A stretch of DNA of 64,000 nt, from contig OENT01000236.1 in NCBI GenBank assembly GCA_900239685.1, positions 1 to 64,000 on the forward strand. The letters are read 5' to 3'. The stretch comes from Rotaria macrura. Taxonomy: Eukaryota; Rotifera; Eurotatoria; Philodinida; Philodinidae. Numbering within the stretch: the first letter of the stretch is position 1; every line of letters begins with the position of its first letter. Below are positions 51,757 to 63,726 of this stretch, piece by piece. Below the pieces are notes generated by a model, which ran no database searches, was not told the DNA's origin, and saw nothing but the letters and a program-made list of their open reading frames with translations. The position numbers and the translations under genes are program-made.

Positions 51757-53817
51757 ATGTTTGCAGCAAATAACAGAGTCCATCCAATAGCAGCGGATGA
51801 TTCGGAATTATTTATACTTTGTTGGTTTGATGAGCGTGTTAATAACACAGATGATAGTAAAAAAACTCAAAATCGTCTTCGTTCAATCATTAGAAATTTC
51901 AAAACGTTTGATGATCCTTTCCAGTTTACAACATTCATAAAAAGTCAATCTGAACAAGCTCGAATCATTCTTATTACTAGTGGTAATTTAGGTCGAGACG
52001 TAGTTCCAAAAATTCATGCTTTTCCACAACTTCAATCCGTTTACGTTTATTGTATGAATAAAGAATTTCATAAAACATGGACAGAGAAATACTCAAAAGT
52101 ATAGGATATTAATATCTGATTTTTTCCCCACAGCACTTTTGTTTTATTCTAGGTCAAGGATGTTATTGTTATTGAAGAAAATTTAATTGCTCGAATCAAA
52201 GCCGATAGACAATGTCGAGTTAAAATAGAAGAACAAATTTCATTCAACACTTGTACGACCTCAACTGTTCAATCACAACATACAACTGCAACAAACGAAG
52301 CTTTCGTTAAACCAATTGTTCTAATAAATAATCTTATTCGGTTGGTACAAGATTCAGTGAATAAACAAGAACTTATTGATCTCTGCACGACAGAATATAA
52401 GGACAATAGAACTCAATTAAATACAATAGAAGAATTTAAACGTGAATACACATCATACACAGCTCTACTATGGTATATTCGTGAGTCATTTCTATATCGA
52501 ATGTTACATAAAGCTTTACATGAAAGAAATATTAATCAACTATTATTATTTCATTTTGTCATTCGTGATATACATCAACAACTTAAAGAGAACCAGTATC
52601 CATCATCGATTCATGTCTATTGTGTTCAAAATTTAACATCTAATGAAATAGAAAATCTAAAACAAACAGAGAACACATATATATCCATGAATACATTTCT
52701 TCGAACCAACACCAATCGACGAAAAGTCGTAGAATTATGGAAAAATTTATTGCCTGTTGAACATAGACATCATGTTTTATTTATAATTGATGCATCTCTG
52801 AGTGACGCAACAACAAACCCCTATGCTGATATAAGTAAGTTTAATAGCTTCATTGATGGAACAGAAATATTATTTATGGCCGGGTCTATATTCCGGTTGA
52901 TTCAAGTTAAACAAGAAGGAAATCTATGGAAAATTCGAATGAAACTTTGTGGTGATAGTGAAAATGATCTAAAAACCACTTTCGAATCCATAAAAACAAA
53001 GTACATGTGTAGAGTTAATGACAATGAAATTAATCTTCGGGAATTCGGTGATATGTTGCGTCGAATGAAGGAATTCGATGTTGCTGAAAACATTTATCAT
53101 CGTTCAATTGGCAAAGTTTCATCAGATGATTTGTCACTCGTTGATTCATACCATTCACTTGCCGTAGTCAACAAAGAAAAAAAGAATTTTGATAAAAGTT
53201 TGAAATGGTATCAAAAGTCATTAGACAAACTGTTAAAAGTAAATCCAACAGATTCGATTCGCCTTGGTAATTTACTTGCATCGATGGGTGAAATTTATTC
53301 ACTCACTGGAGCCAACGAGGAAGCATTGAAGTGTTATCAGGATGCCATTACAAACTATGAAACAACACATGCTGAAAATCATCCATTCATGGCAGATTTC
53401 TTTAACAATATCGCTTCTATCTATCGAAGAAAACAACAGTATGAAAAAGCATTACAATACTACCAAAAAGCACTAAGTATAGATGATCACAATACATCTT
53501 GCAATCCTCGCAGCTTAGCTAAATCTCATAATAATCTTGCCATGATATTTTGTTACCTTAATCAGTATGATGCTGCTATTGAACATTATCAACTTGCATT
53601 ATCTATCAAAACCAACACATGTCAGCCGGAAGCGATTACTATTGCTCATACTTCCAAAAACATTGCCATTGCATATTATATGAAGCGTGATTTTCAACAG
53701 GCAAACGTGTACTTTGAAAAAGCCTCTTATATCTATCATCTTCGACTACCTCCCGAACATGAAGATGTGAAACAGATCGATGCCTTCATTCAAGAAACTG
53801 CTAAAAATCTGGTGTAA
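51757..53817 (+). CDS. Pseudo-ADP-ribosyltransferase/TPR protein (668 residues)
   Basis: Exons 51757-52098 and 52153-53817 join in phase 0 across a 54-nt intron. The N-terminal part (about 1-175) carries ELFILCWFDERVN, ARIILITSGNLGRDVVPKIH and SVYVYCMNK, the usual lead segment of a large bdelloid protein family. Residues about 215-380 have the layout of an arginine-type ADP-ribosyltransferase fold (FLYRMLHKALHERN, then VYCVQN, ISMNTFLRTN, GTEILFMAGSIFR). The positions of the catalytic R-S-E signature are changed: Cys271 where Arg is usual, RTN (298-300) where Ser-Thr-Ser is usual, and Gly350 at the first Glu of the Glu-x-Glu; Glu352 is kept. So it is probably inactive as a transferase. About residues 445-645 form four to five TPR units like those of kinesin light chains (KSLKWYQKSL, EALKCYQDAI, KALQYYQKAL, AAIEHYQLAL), a protein-binding scaffold. 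No signal peptide or membrane span is seen; cytosolic location is inferred. Confidence 0.8.
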
Positions 53818-54579
53818 TAATATTTGTATATTTTGTTGTTAAATTTTTCCTTTTCAAAAAATTTTTGTGCTATGTATCGGGTGAAACAGATACTGATGAC
53901 CCACCCTGGATAACATAGATTTCAACACTATGATATGAAGATCATATCTTCAATTTGCAGTAGTGAACCCATTGATAGTCAGTATTAATACTCCCCCTGA
54001 TGAATAATAAAATAGACTAAGGACATTGTAGCATATTTTTTAACGAAATACGGTGGTTTTATTTTATACGAACAAAAAGAAGTCAACCTGTAAAAACTGA
54101 GTCTACGAAAATTGGTCGATACGAAAATCCGTTGACATAAAACACAATTGAGTTTAATGAAAAGAAAATAATCCTTTCAGTAAAACTTGCAACTGATAAT
54201 CATAAGTTGTGGAGAAAAAAGTCGAACCAAGCAAAAATTATTTAAATTATAGTGCACGACTACGCCATTTAATTATTCATTCACTTACCTTCACTTCTAC
54301 AGGAATTAGAAGGACTCGCTCATAATTTATCAAATACCTTATTCCTCTGTGTTATTTTTTTGTTTTTCAATTGTTTGTTGTAATTGTGAGTAATTCTATA
54401 ATTGTATCACAATAATACATAGTATTTATTCTTAATTCTGACGAAGGGTACCATTTTCTGTTTTTGATAGAAGCAAACTAATTACATTATTACACGTTTC
54501 GATTAATTTTCGTATTGATCAATTTTCACTGTCCCATTTCTATTATTATTCGTGCATTAAAATAGTCTCTCGTTCTAAA
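53818..54579. other. Intergenic region
   Basis: Downstream flank of the TPR gene, 760 bases. No feature beyond AT-rich sequence. Confidence 0.4.
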
Positions 54580-54882
54580 CTAATCTAACGATTTCTTTTC
54601 GTATATGATAAACTGTTTTTCCAATTTTTTTTCGTTCGAGACATATGCAATAACAATGATTTTCTCTTGATAAAACCTTGAAATTTGATCTACTTGTCTC
54701 ATTGTAAAGTGTTTTGTAGAAAAAATACATACGATTTTGAAAACAAAAGTATCATGACTGTAATATTTAAAATTATTGATTTTCTGTTGCACTTGAAAGT
54801 ATTCGCCATTTTTTGAATCATAACTACCAATAAAATTAAATTCTAGACAAAATAAAGCATTTAACGTCAAATAAATACGTTT
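54580..54882 (-). CDS. Possible orphan minus-strand coding fragment
   Basis: A minus-strand frame of about 100 codons, ending TAG at 54580-54582, has a protein-like mix of residues (FIGSYDSKNGEYFQVQQKIN, HDTFVFKIVCIFSTKHFTMR, FYQEKIIVIAYVSNEKK). It opens after a TAA with no ATG near the start and no clear acceptor, so it is either the last exon of a gene whose start I cannot see or a gene remnant. No family recognised. Confidence 0.3.
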   Translation of the reverse strand, partial: KRIYLTLNALFCLEFNFIGSYDSKNGEYFQVQQKINNFKYYSHDTFVFKIVCIFSTKHFTMRQVDQISRFYQEKIIVIAYVSNEKKLEKQFIIYEKKSLD

Positions 54883-56385
54883 GAATAGATGATTTTACAA
54901 TGGGTTTTGTTCGAGTAAAACGATTCATCTCGTATTCCAATATCTATGGATAGTAATTATTGTTCAATAGAATATTGATTTGTTAAATATGAATTTGAAA
55001 TCAATTTTTTTTACGGTATTGTTTTTCTCATTTCCTCCAATTGATTTTACAATCCAATTATTGCATAGCAATTGAATAACTATGGAAATAGATTACAACT
55101 TCAACAGGTATTGTAATCAATTTAAATATATCATAGAATTGACTTAGATTTTAATTAATCTTGTAGAAGCAACCGATCCTATAGTTGTTTATCAATCGAT
55201 TATGCCTTTGATTACAATCATTTCGATAAATCATAAACAGATTAATACGATTGATACGTTAGTCGTTTATACTGAAAGCTAGAAAGTTTTTCTTCACTTT
55301 TAGTACAATTATTGCGCTGAATATACATATAACAAAGTAATATTCATTCGAACTTTTTTCTCATGATAATTCATGTCACACGATTCGATTCATATAATTT
55401 TATGCTCAAGAACAGCATCCTATGACGTACCTTATCGTACGTATTAATTTTTCTTCTAATAGAATACAAAAAGAAGAAAAATATAAGAAAAAAAAATGAA
55501 CATGTAGGAAATTAATAGACATTTGAATTCTTTTTTTCTCTTAGAAAGTACTTCCATGCTTACGTTTCTCTTCAAATCATATTTGTTTGTATGCATTGTA
55601 TTCAACATTAGGTGATACATTTGAATTTATTTACAATCCTCTATTTTTAATGTCATTAATCAACATCGATTAACTTGTTTAATGAAAACAAAATGCGTCA
55701 TGCAGCAGCATTTTTGTTTTCTTGATAAGATACATTGATGTTATTGATTTTAGTGTGCAATCTTTCTTTCTTTCTTTCTTTCTTATTAATGGATGCACTT
55801 ATTAAAGATTAAAATCATGCTGATTTTCTACGTTGGCTTTTTTAAAACTATAAGTAGAGTAGTGTTTAAAATAGTTTAGTTCCTAATCAATACAGATTTC
55901 TCATCGAAGTTAGTCATGCATGATTGATGTGATTTCGTTTCTTTTTTACGCTTACCGAAAATTTTCCTTGTCCTTCAATATTAATTGATCAACCATGAAT
56001 GATGAAGCAAAAAAAAACAAATTAGATACGTTCGGATTTGTTCAGATCGATACATAATAACAAATATGGTCCACTAAAAGGTAAAATTTGATTTGTTTTT
56101 CTTTTCTCTGTCGTACTATAGTGACCTTGTCTCACAGGAATAAGAACACGTACAACACAGATGTGATGAAAGTTCGAAGTATTCAATTTAATTGTCAAGG
56201 TCCACTTCATTCTTACTTTCGTTTAATTAGTGATTATGAATGTCTAATTTTGCATCTGCGTTTCATGACATACACCTTATTTTTTTGTTTTTGTTTTTCT
56301 TGTTGGTGCAGAGAAAATAAATCGCGAATATGAATAGTCGCACGATGTATTTCAGTTCATTTGTTGACTTGTTGCTTTCGGAAGC
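54883..56385. other. Intergenic region before the CABIT gene
   Basis: About 1.5 kb of AT-rich sequence with a (CTTT)n tract at 55761-55784. Short overlapping open frames at 56022-56333 are not convincing. The promoter of the CABIT gene is presumably here. Confidence 0.35.
55761..55784. repeat. (CTTT)n microsatellite
   Basis: Six TCTT/CTTT units in a row. Confidence 0.85.
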
Positions 56386-58175
56386 ATGTCCTTCGAATGG
56401 ACATCACAACCATTATCAATAAATTCGATTGCTGCACAATATTCTTTACCTATAGTGATTCGATCAGCACCAGGCTTTCGTGGTTCAAATCGTCCAATAA
56501 TTTTATATTCTATATCACGTATTAAATTTGCGATCGGACGTGCACTAAGAACTAGTCACTCATCACAAAATGGAACTGTATCGTATACACCAATCGATTC
56601 CGAGATAGTCGCTATACCATGGAAGTATCATGGTGAGTTATTTATAGATTCCAAATCGCTCTGCATTGTTTCAAAATAGGATATTTCGAATGTTTACCCC
56701 TGCATCCCAATGGTGAGTTTTAACTATGACTTTCATCTATTGTTCCGTACTCTAACGATTATTCACATTTTAGGACAACACACTGGCGTTGTTCCGATCG
56801 ACAATATTCAGACGATTTTTGAACTAATGCAAAATGATAATCGATCTCAAGCATTTTATATAGCAGCACCAATGCGTGTTTACACGATTGAAAGTGAAAG
56901 TGAAAGTGAAAGCGAAAATATAGTGAATCGTAAATGGCATTCGATTGAACCTCATCAAATAATTATATTCGATGCAATAACTAATGTTGAATATACTCCA
57001 ACAGTAGATGATAATATAACAGATGATGATTATGCATTATCATGGTGGATTTGTTTTGGTAAACACTTATTAAATCGTAATGAATTGGCATTCAAATGTA
57101 TTCTACCACAACAACAAATCTGTTACATTCCATGTTTATCCACAGATGAAATTAATTTAATACCTGTTGGTCAACATGGTTCAACAAATGTAAATAAATT
57201 ACAAACAATACAAAATCTCATTGACTTCTTTCCGGTACCTACTAATATTAAATTAGTTCAATTTCCTGGTGAGTTATTTTTTCAAATTTAAAATCGAATT
57301 CTATCATATTTTCTTGTTTTTTCTTACATAGGTTCATATGCATATAAAGATTTCACTGGTAGTATAAAGTTACTTGGTTCACGTTCTGAAGATGTTGCTT
57401 TGTGTGCTTCACTAGCATCATCAAATATTGCTGTTATACCGAAAAGTACTCCACTTAAATTTGTTGTTTGTGCATTATCTTCGTCGCCATCATCACAAAT
57501 CCGAAATATTCTATCGAATTGTCATATATTTAACCAATCATTTGATATGCAAATTCGCCGCATACTAAAATCATCGTATCATGATATATCATCGCGTCGT
57601 TCACGTTACCGAAGTCCAAAAATTGAAACTGTTATGGAAGATAAATTTAAGAATTTAAGACGAGCATACAGTGTTGAAAAAGACTCATCTAACAAAGATG
57701 ATCAAGCAACAACAACAACAACCGATGAAGGCTATCGTTCAAGTTCATCAGCAATCAATAAAAAAAATCATTACAAAAAGCAACGAGCTCCCAGTGCTGT
57801 AAGCATTTTCATCAGAACGAAAAATGATAGAAATTAAATTGTCCTTTGCTTTTTCCCCTCAATATTCATTCATAGGAATCTGATAATAAGTCACATAGGA
57901 TACCACGTCAAAGAACCCTATCAACTGATGACGATACAAAATATGATTCATTTGCTCGGCCATTTCAAAAAAAAATCGAATCATCATCATCCCCCGCAGC
58001 GCCTGCTTTACCAAAAAAACCACCTAATTTCCCTTATCCATCAACGGCATTCACTTATGATAGTGGAAGTAATTTAATTGAAGATATTGATTTATCGCAT
58101 GCCGATGGTTCTATTTTAATGGATGCAAGCAATGAACTATTTTTAGCTCTATCATCGGATAGTCGTTTTACATAA
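56386..58175 (+). CDS. CABIT-domain protein, GAREM-like adaptor (513 residues)
   Basis: Five exons, 56386-56632, 56680-56712, 56774-57268, 57332-57798 and 57876-58175, join in one frame; introns are 47-77 nt and one exon is only 33 nt. The start matches the CABIT opening of GAREM proteins: a Trp-Ser/Thr pair (FEWTSQPLSINSIAAQYSLP), then IVIRSAPGF, an IPWKYHGYFECLP segment and an I-x-x-I-F helix (VVPIDNIQTIFELM). A second CABIT-like half follows up to about residue 300 (NLIDFFPVPTNIKLVQFPG). The last 200 residues are disordered and end with a proline motif (PALPKKPPNFPYP) of the SH3-ligand kind. GAREM proteins link growth-factor receptors to Grb2 and MAPK signalling; a similar adaptor role is inferred. 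The C-terminal SAM domain of vertebrate GAREM is not visible. AGTGAA codon repeats encode SESESESE. AATAAA at 58265-58270. Confidence 0.7.
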
Positions 58176-58264
58176 TTTTATATATTTTTAAAAACAAACA
58201 CAACGATTATCTAGAAAAAAGATTCAAACATTAACATTTTAACAGAGATGTCTATTGACCTATA

Positions 58265-58270
58265 AATAAA
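58265..58270 (+). terminator. Polyadenylation signal of the CABIT gene
   Basis: AATAAA, 90 bases after the TAA stop and 49 bases before the next ATG. It supports treating the next frame as a separate gene. Confidence 0.5.
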
Positions 58271-58318
58271 GCATTCTCTCCCATGGGGTATTCATAATAA
58301 AGATTAGTTCGATTTTAT

Positions 58319-60077
58319 ATGTATTCATCTATATCTAAACTTGATCGAGATGTTGCACGTTCATTTTTACATTCACCAACAAATGCTATTTCATATCTTC
58401 CAATGCAAATGAGAAACGAGCACAATCATCTCAAGACGGTACCATCTCAAATCTTAACTAGTAAAGAACATGCATACGATGATGTTTTGTCATCACCTCA
58501 TCCAAATGCACAACTTGGCATTCCAACAAATACTAATATTATTCCAATGTATTACGATGTCATCATCGATACAGTCACTGACTACGATAGTAAGTATATG
58601 TTAACCTATGAATATAAGATTCGATGATCACATATACATGAAATGTGGCACGACAATCAAACTCTGTTAGAGCCTGTTTGATATACACACGAGTGTTATT
58701 GTTTGGACTTCCACCATGTATAGAAAACTAGTAATGAAAATTTGACGTCTGTGTCAATGGGTAGGTATCTGTGTTTATTGGAAGTTTGTATAATATCTCG
58801 ATCCTATTACAACATACCCTGACGCTCATGTTGTATTTGGGATTAGAAAATTAGACATAGATATTGATTGCAAAATTTTTGAAATTTAGCAAACCTTTTA
58901 AGTAAAGTTCGATTGAATATAAAATTCCAATTATGAAATATATCATGCTCATCATTAAAAAAAATTCTCCTTGAAATGGCATGCATCGAGCTCATAGCTT
59001 TGATCAATCAAAATTAGAGTAGGTATACGCATTGCCCCGTAGTACTCGAAGATGTTTTTGTCGTTCTTTTAAAAACAAATATATTCGTCGATCTGAAATC
59101 TGTGATCTTTATATTGGTGAAGTTGAAAGTAAGAGGAAGTTGCTTGTCTCTTTCATCGAATAGAATAGCATCTCTAGTTCAATACATCATATATCCAATC
59201 AGAAGGCTACAATTCGGTTCTATACTTAGTTCAATTTTATTCAAAAAGAAGCATGACAGCCTAGTTTAAACTACATTCAAAATAGCAAATCATTAAAAAC
59301 ATAAGAATAGAACTTGCCATGTACTTTCTGAGTACAGTACAAGTGCATGCAATCAATTGAAATATTGCTTTTCGTCTTTCAAATGCATAGGAATTGAAGT
59401 ACTGTGATTCAAACTAAATTTTTCATCAGCACGAAGAAGAGCCGTGTACACACTTAAATCAATTATAGTTCTAATCCGAACTTTTGTCAAGGTCTAATGA
59501 CTTCAATTTATATGTTTTAGTGAAATGTTTATGATTGTCTTTTTTTTTTCAATACTTAGTTTTCTATCCAATAGCTAAGCAAACGACAAGATATTATAAT
59601 AATAATCTAAATGATGATCAACAATCAACATATCCGCATTCTCAAATTCAAAGACTTGACGAATTAGCAGTATCGATGGATTTTCCACAGGACTATGATT
59701 CAAAATCATATTGGTCTCAACATTCAATTCATAATGAACCACATGAATACGAACATTTACATTCGATGAAAAATGTTCGCTTCGATGATAATCCAACATG
59801 GATTCCCTATTCTAGAAATACAATAGAAAATACTTCCAATCCTATTAATCAATATTATTTCTATCCAGAACGAATGTCACAAATAGATAACAATGAGAAA
59901 TCATCTGTGCGCTACATAACAGCCCCTTTCTTTTGGTTTCGTCCTGTTGTTAATCACAATTATGCTATTTGTATACCAACATCGGGACCAAGCCTTCATG
60001 CTTATCTATCATCATCATTGAATGCTATACCATCACAAAGTCAAATTAATTTTACTCCAAATAGAATACGATTTTAA
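58319..60077 (+). CDS. Two-exon protein, unrecognised (262 residues)
   Basis: Exon 58319-58589 (ATG, MYSSISKLDRDVARSFLHSP) ends at donor A-GTAAGT in phase 1. Exon 59560-60077 starts after ATACTTAG and restores the frame (TDYDIFYPIAKQTT), running to TAA. The intron is 970 nt, long for this window. The product is rich in Tyr, His, Asn and Pro, with segments YWSQHSIHNEPHEYEHLHSM and APFFWFRPVVNHNYAICIP, no membrane span and no known domain that I can see. It starts only 144 bases after the CABIT gene on the same strand and converges with the glycosyltransferase gene, whose stop lies 91 bases away. An AATAAA that could serve it (60182-60187) overlaps the coding end of that gene. Confidence 0.55.
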
Positions 60078-60167
60078 TATTATATTTGCTTTAATCCAGA
60101 CGAACTTTCAGTGTATTAATCAGAATACTATTCTGACACGCTCATCCCATTTCTTTCTTTTTTCTTT

Positions 60168-61365
60168 TTATATCGAACCAAAATAAATAAAAAATTTTAA
60201 CTGCAATAGTAAACTAATCCATTCTTGATAGATCATCATCCAGACACGTCGATATTTTGGTGCATTTTCTCCATCATATTTATACCATAAATCTCTTTCC
60301 CAATATTCACGAAACCATTGCAATGCATGACTATTAGCCGATAATCGACTCATTTTATTTCGTCCTAAATATTCTTCAAGTACATGTGTACGAGTAACAC
60401 TGATGTGTGGACAACATGATGGAATGACGTAACGCGAAACATTTCGTTTTGCTGCTTGACCATTTAGCCAAATATCATCAACATGTCGAACATCATTTGG
60501 AACATGATTGAAATCGAGATAAATATGAGTATCGAAAAGCTTCGGACGAATGAGATAGGCATAATTTGCTGTGACGACGCCAACTTGATACACTTCAGAA
60601 AGATGATGTGATTCAATAATATGATATGACATTTCGTATTTGCCACCAACACCCCAAATAAGATCCTTACGAACTAAAATTTTTACAACAAATGTTAAGC
60701 CAATTATGTTAGTTGATTCAATCTTCAAGGAAAAAAAAGAATTTTCTTTTACCTCGCCAACCTCTGAAACCAATAATACTATTTGGAAATTTCTTTGAAT
60801 ATTTACTAAATGTAGCTACCGTATACGGGTGATAATAATAATCATCATCGCAGATTATAATTCCTTGTGATTTCATATTAAGTTCTTGGATAATAGGAAG
60901 AAATTTCGTTGCTGGACCATAATCTTCGTTTTCTAGTCGAATCTCAACTAATCTATCGAATAGTTCACTAAGAATTTTAGATGAATCTAATCGTTGTATA
61001 TACATTTTTAAATGCGATAATGTTAGATTTTCATCTTGAATGATGACTGTAGTCGGCGATAAATAGATGAGAATATGCTTCGGTAATTGTGTTTGAGATA
61101 ATAATGAATGAATAGCGAGTGGAAGTTCATAGTGGAATCGTTTGGGTGTAGTTGTCAATGAAATAATTAGATTCGATGAAGGAGATTTCGAAGAATTTAA
61201 TCGAATGATGGAAATTGAATGGAAAAGTAAAATGAGAAATGATAAAATAGGACCAATGAAAATTATGATGACCGATGCACGATAGAGTGAACGCCATCGC
61301 GAACGTCTGAGTGGTGATCGACGATCGAATGCACGCACTAAATACTTAATGGTTTTCAACATCAA
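60168..61365 (-). CDS. Type II membrane glycosyltransferase-like protein (372 residues)
   Basis: Minus-strand exons 61365-60753 and 60673-60168 join in phase 1 across a 79-nt intron (GTAAAA to TTTTAG); reading through the intron would create a false start, so the spliced form is preferred. A short basic cytoplasmic tail (RRSPLRRSRWRS) is followed by one transmembrane anchor at about residues 31-55, as in Golgi type II enzymes. The luminal part shows LIISLTTTPKRFHYELPLAI, DYGPATKFLP (148-157), the metal-binding-type DDD at 173-175 followed by YYYHP, IIGFRGWRVR, and VDDIWLNG at 269-276. These motifs recur in a poorly characterised GT-A-like glycosyltransferase family found in protists, algae, bacteria and bdelloids. 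The donor and acceptor sugars cannot be told from sequence. Horizontal origin is possible but not shown here. Confidence 0.65.
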
Positions 61366-63593
61366 TATTCAATTTCTTAAATCAGATTCATCTTTAAATC
61401 GATGCATTCGTTCTTGAATCTAGCTGTTAAAAATAGCTAAGTAGAAATTTTTTTAACTGAAGTCAAAACGTGACACATGGAGTCATGGATTGTGACGACA
61501 ATAAAATGAATGAATACAGTTACTACTACTATATGTATGTGTAAAGGTTAAAGAAAAAAAAATCTTAATATAGAGAACGACAAAAAAATATCCTTGATTT
61601 ATAATATAAACGAATGGAAATTTGCACTGGAGGTCAATAGATTCAATATTTTATGATAGGTTCATAAAAAAATGGTATATTTTTGCTTCATATCGCTCTC
61701 ATAAGATAAATATGTTCAGCATGGTGAAAGTTTGTTTGTAAAAATATATTTCTATCGAATTCCTCTTTGAAATGTATGCATATACTATGGATGCCTTTCA
61801 CAACTTCACCGAAGTCATCGTTTTGACTTCATGGTTTTTTGTGACAATATTCTTAAAATATCTGAGTTTGGCTGACATCTATTCAAGGAATATTGCTATA
61901 ATTTGATACATGATTGATTATTTAGGCAAAATATACGATCAGCATGAACTATATGTTTGAAAATTCTGGATTGACTCCAAAAATACACATAGAGAATCAA
62001 CCAATGTTCAATGTTCAGGAGATTCATCAGTTTTACAACAAGGATTGATCAACTCCTATCCGGTTTCATCGAGAGATCTCAGAAGAAAATTGCAGGATTC
62101 CCGGTATTAAAATCTATGAGCAAGGATTCTGACAACTATCCTCAGGAACCAGTTCGCATGTGATGAATATGATTGGATCCTATATAGCGAGAGTGAGTGA
62201 CCTAAGCAATCAGTGTATACAACGTCTTAGAAACTCTCTGGTGGATGTGGAGGACTTCTACGACAACTGTTTAAAAATATTCCGAGTTAAATGCTAATGT
62301 GGCTCGCAAAGTATGCGATAGAAGAATAGAAATTTTTTATAGCACATATTAATAAAAATGCTACTCGAAAAAGATTGGGACTGGGTACTAGGAATTAACC
62401 CACAATTGAACATAATGCGGAATTTGTAAGAAACCCATGTTGATTTCTCAACACGAATTCCTATAGAATTTGTATTGGATGATAGAGCCCTGTCATATTC
62501 AATAGGATTCACTATCGGATTCAATCTCCCGGCTGTGTCAGATCAACATAACTACGTTATAGTTAAATTTCATGATGCGAGGAATAACGTCAATTATGAG
62601 TGAAGAAATTACACATTCCCGATTAGATTCTGACATTATCGAAAACGAGATTTTTTATTGTTAAAAATAAAAGTTTTTCTCTGAAAACTGTTAAATAAAC
62701 AATGTGTGAGCATATGTTAACATCTCAGAATACTGAATTATTTAGTGTAGCAGCAAGGTTTAATAAACCCAATCGGCCTCGATATAGATAGTTTCCTTCC
62801 TTCATAACACTTCGTTAAAAGATGCGTCAACTTAAAATTCTTTAAAAAAAAAAGACGTTTCTTTGATTATATTATGCCAGGGAAATTTGAGTTCTAATTC
62901 AGAGATAGAATAGGTGGAACGGTCCAATCGATCTCACCAAAATCAGATGAGAAAACAATAATGGTGAGTTCTATTTTAGGAGTTAAAAACTGATGAATTG
63001 TTGTATTTTTTTTAGATCGAACATCTCAGGTCGATAGTTGCACCCCCATATCCTGCAGAAACTGGCACAAAAGATGTGGTATAGTGGCTGTATACTAGGG
63101 GAAGACGCACGAGATGACTTGACTATTGGAAGCATTATCCAGACCGCACGCTTTACAGATTTTTCCTTCTGAGTTACGACTAACTTGCTGTGTATTAAGG
63201 CAAGATGCGCTTGAAAGCACAGGAAAGCTTCGTGAAAGTTTCCTTCTAGATTATAGCTTCTATTTACCAGCGATCTTTCTTGTGATCTTGCTGAATACAG
63301 TGACTTTCCCGCATCTTTCCTGTATGCTACTACAGGATCCACTGGGCGAGACGATCAACGTGGATTATAGCGAAGCGGTGGTTCTCGTTTCAAAACGAGA
63401 AGAATTAAACATCTGAAACGTTTAATCTGTTTCTGAGATTGGTCAATAAAGGAAATTATTATTCGTCGTATTGGTTAGTGAGACTTCGGAAACCATATAT
63501 CGGAAACTCTAAAAGGGTTTCAGATATTAACAAACTCGGTGTTTTAGAGGTTTCCCAGAGGTGGATCTTTCATCATGGTTAAAGAGAAGCTGG

Positions 63594-63611
63594 AATACAT
63601 TGCAATGTATT
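63594..63611. repeat. Perfect 18-base palindrome
   Basis: AATACATTGCAATGTATT is its own reverse complement. It lies 12 bases before a longer imperfect hairpin. Confidence 0.85.
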
Positions 63612-63623
63612 GAATTCTGTGTG

Positions 63624-63726
63624 GATGCAATTGAATGATAATGCAACCAGAATAATGACTTTCAATGTATTGTTCTTACAATAATTGTAATGCATTATTT
63701 GAGTTGTATTATCATGCAATTGCATC
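63624..63726. repeat. Imperfect 103-bp palindrome (hairpin)
   Basis: The outer arms GATGCAATTGAATGATAATG and its partner ending ATTATCATGCAATTGCATC pair at about 22 of 24 positions. Pairing continues inward with more mismatches (ATAATG with CATTAT) to a small central loop. It could be a compact MITE or the joined ends of one. Confidence 0.7.

Noticed and set aside
60168-60773. Continuous 201-codon frame starting upstream of the second glycosyltransferase exon
   Set aside because: It reads through the predicted 79-nt intron; the spliced junction restores the motif FRGWRVRKD and links to the membrane-anchored first exon.
62983-63416. Opposing frames of 119 and 96 codons in a GC-richer block
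   Set aside because: Neither shows a domain or splice partners; overlap of frames on both strands is common in locally GC-richer DNA. Kept only as a note in the region entry.
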